A stretch of DNA of 43,655 bases from an uncultured Bacillota bacterium (lineage in GTDB: Bacteria > Bacillota > Clostridia > Christensenellales > Borkfalkiaceae), in contig CASEFE010000114.1 in assembly GCA_949287105.1 (NCBI GenBank), forward strand, positions 1-43,655. The letters run 5' to 3'. Under the pieces are notes generated by a model, which made no database searches, was not told the DNA's origin, and saw only the letters and a program-made list of their open reading frames with translations. Below, piece by piece: positions 43,103 through 43,655 of the stretch; position 1 is the stretch's first letter, and each line of letters begins with the position of its first letter. The translations under genes and the position numbers were made by a program.

Positions 43103-43655
43103 TCAGGCACGAAAAACAGGAATGCCCGAAGATGTATCCCATATTTCCGTATCGAATGTCGAAAGATCAGCCTTTTCCGCCTCTGCAGCGCTCTTAAATG
43201 CATCTTCATTTTCATACACGCCCGTTCTCGAAACGCCAGCCCTTAAACCTTCCAACTGATAATCAAGGCCATCCGCACTGAATACAATTACATTTTGTAT
43301 TTTTGCGCGCGCATAACCATAATTCGGATCAGGCTGATTTATCAGTAATGCTCCAACTGTATTTGACGCCGTTACATTCTCTAAAGTAACTTTGACAACC
43401 ACATTCTCAACATTGGCCCAAGGAATAGAATCATTCCCTTGGACAAGCCCAAACAGCGCCCCACGCTTTCCGCCATCTGCCATATCCCCGACAAATTTTA
43501 CTTCTGCGTAAACATTTCGTACCTGCCCAAACATGCCTTTTTCAGATAAAGCACCGCTGTTTGCCGGAATATCCGTGCCAAGTGTAGCATAAATCTGAAG
43601 ATTTTCAACTACGCCTTTATCTTCTATCGGGTCCGCATTGATTTGTTGGAAGACA
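43103..43655 (-). CDS. C-terminal part of a predicted surface protein (continues past the window)
   Basis: The frame is open to the right edge, so only the last 183 codons are seen. The visible part is a series of short beta-strand repeats (VVENLQIYATLGTDI, GMFGQVRNVYAEVKFVGDM, ALFGLVQGNDSIPWANVENVVVKVTLENV, NVIVFSADGL) with the G-x-F-G/V-x-N-V rhythm of GLUG-like or beta-helix surface modules. The C-terminus is EIWDTSSGIPVFRA; in such proteins a phrase like 'W...G.P' closes a repeat domain. No membrane anchor or sortase motif follows, so anchoring must lie in the unseen N-terminal part. An ATG at 43534 exists, but the frame upstream is coding. Confidence 0.65.
   Translation of the reverse strand, partial: VFQQINADPIEDKGVVENLQIYATLGTDIPANSGALSEKGMFGQVRNVYAEVKFVGDMADGGKRGALFGLVQGNDSIPWANVENVVVKVTLENVTASNTVGALLINQPDPNYGYARAKIQNVIVFSADGLDYQLEGLRAGVSRTGVYENEDAFKSAAEAEKADLSTFDTEIWDTSSGIPVFRA

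Noticed and set aside
1-43655. Alternative genetic code reading TAA as an amino acid
   Set aside because: lexA, hyuA's own end and several other genes end normally at TAA with terminators or new genes right after, so TAA works as a stop here.

Overview
The window looks like a chromosomal segment of a low-G+C Gram-positive bacterium (Bacillota, probably a gut-type Clostridia). The reasons are AGGAGG-type ribosome binding sites in front of nearly every gene, lipoprotein signal peptides, a Bacillota-style LexA, and very AT-rich intergenic DNA with TTGACA/TATAAT promoters. The exact lineage cannot be fixed from the sequence. Apart from lexA and one ROK regulator, every gene is on the minus strand. 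No rRNA, tRNA, CRISPR array, transposase or phage structural gene was seen.

Layout. (1) 1-1.7 kb: a small Cys-rich protein divergent from lexA, which has a LexA-type box over its own -35, then an HD-domain hydrolase. (2) 1.8-12.0 kb: an operon of six cytoplasmic proteins: a GH36 alpha-galactosidase-like enzyme, a beta-propeller (GH43/GH117-like) protein, a GmhB-like HAD phosphatase, a GH78-like enzyme, an (alpha/alpha)6 MGH1/GH63-like enzyme and a second GH78-like enzyme. The first gene carries an in-frame TAA at codon 9. (3) 12.4-33.3 kb: a second, larger operon read from a strong promoter at about 33.45 kb. It encodes a ROK sugar kinase, an unassigned large protein, a DUF4838 lipoprotein, two sugar ABC permeases, a membrane-anchored solute-binding protein, a 1267-residue internally duplicated binding lipoprotein, a secreted DUF4091/GH123-like enzyme, two small anchored surface proteins, a third GH78-like enzyme and a cytoplasmic DUF4838 protein. 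(4) 33.6-34.8 kb: a divergent ROK-family regulator ending in an 18-bp-stem terminator. (5) 34.9-38.5 kb: an operon of fucose/arabinose-isomerase-like protein, GatZ/KbaZ-like protein and a second ROK kinase. (6) 38.8-42.9 kb: hyuA (split by an in-frame TAA), hyuB and a cupin. (7) right edge: the C-terminal part of a predicted surface protein.

Working model (inference). Regions 2-5 form a Gram-positive polysaccharide utilisation locus. Surface proteins (DUF4091, lipoprotein DUF4838 and several binding lipoproteins) capture and trim a complex glycan. The ABC importer, whose ATPase is not in this window, brings in oligosaccharides. Cytoplasmic GH78, GH36, MGH1, propeller and DUF4838 enzymes finish the breakdown. 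The isomerase, ROK kinases and GatZ-like protein would channel a released sugar into central metabolism. Two of the promoters share a near-palindromic 15-bp element (TATCATTCGATGATA type) on either side of the ROK regulator gene, a candidate common operator. The target glycan cannot be named from the sequence. Three GH78-like enzymes suggest rhamnose-containing or related plant material, but these families also include members with other specificities.
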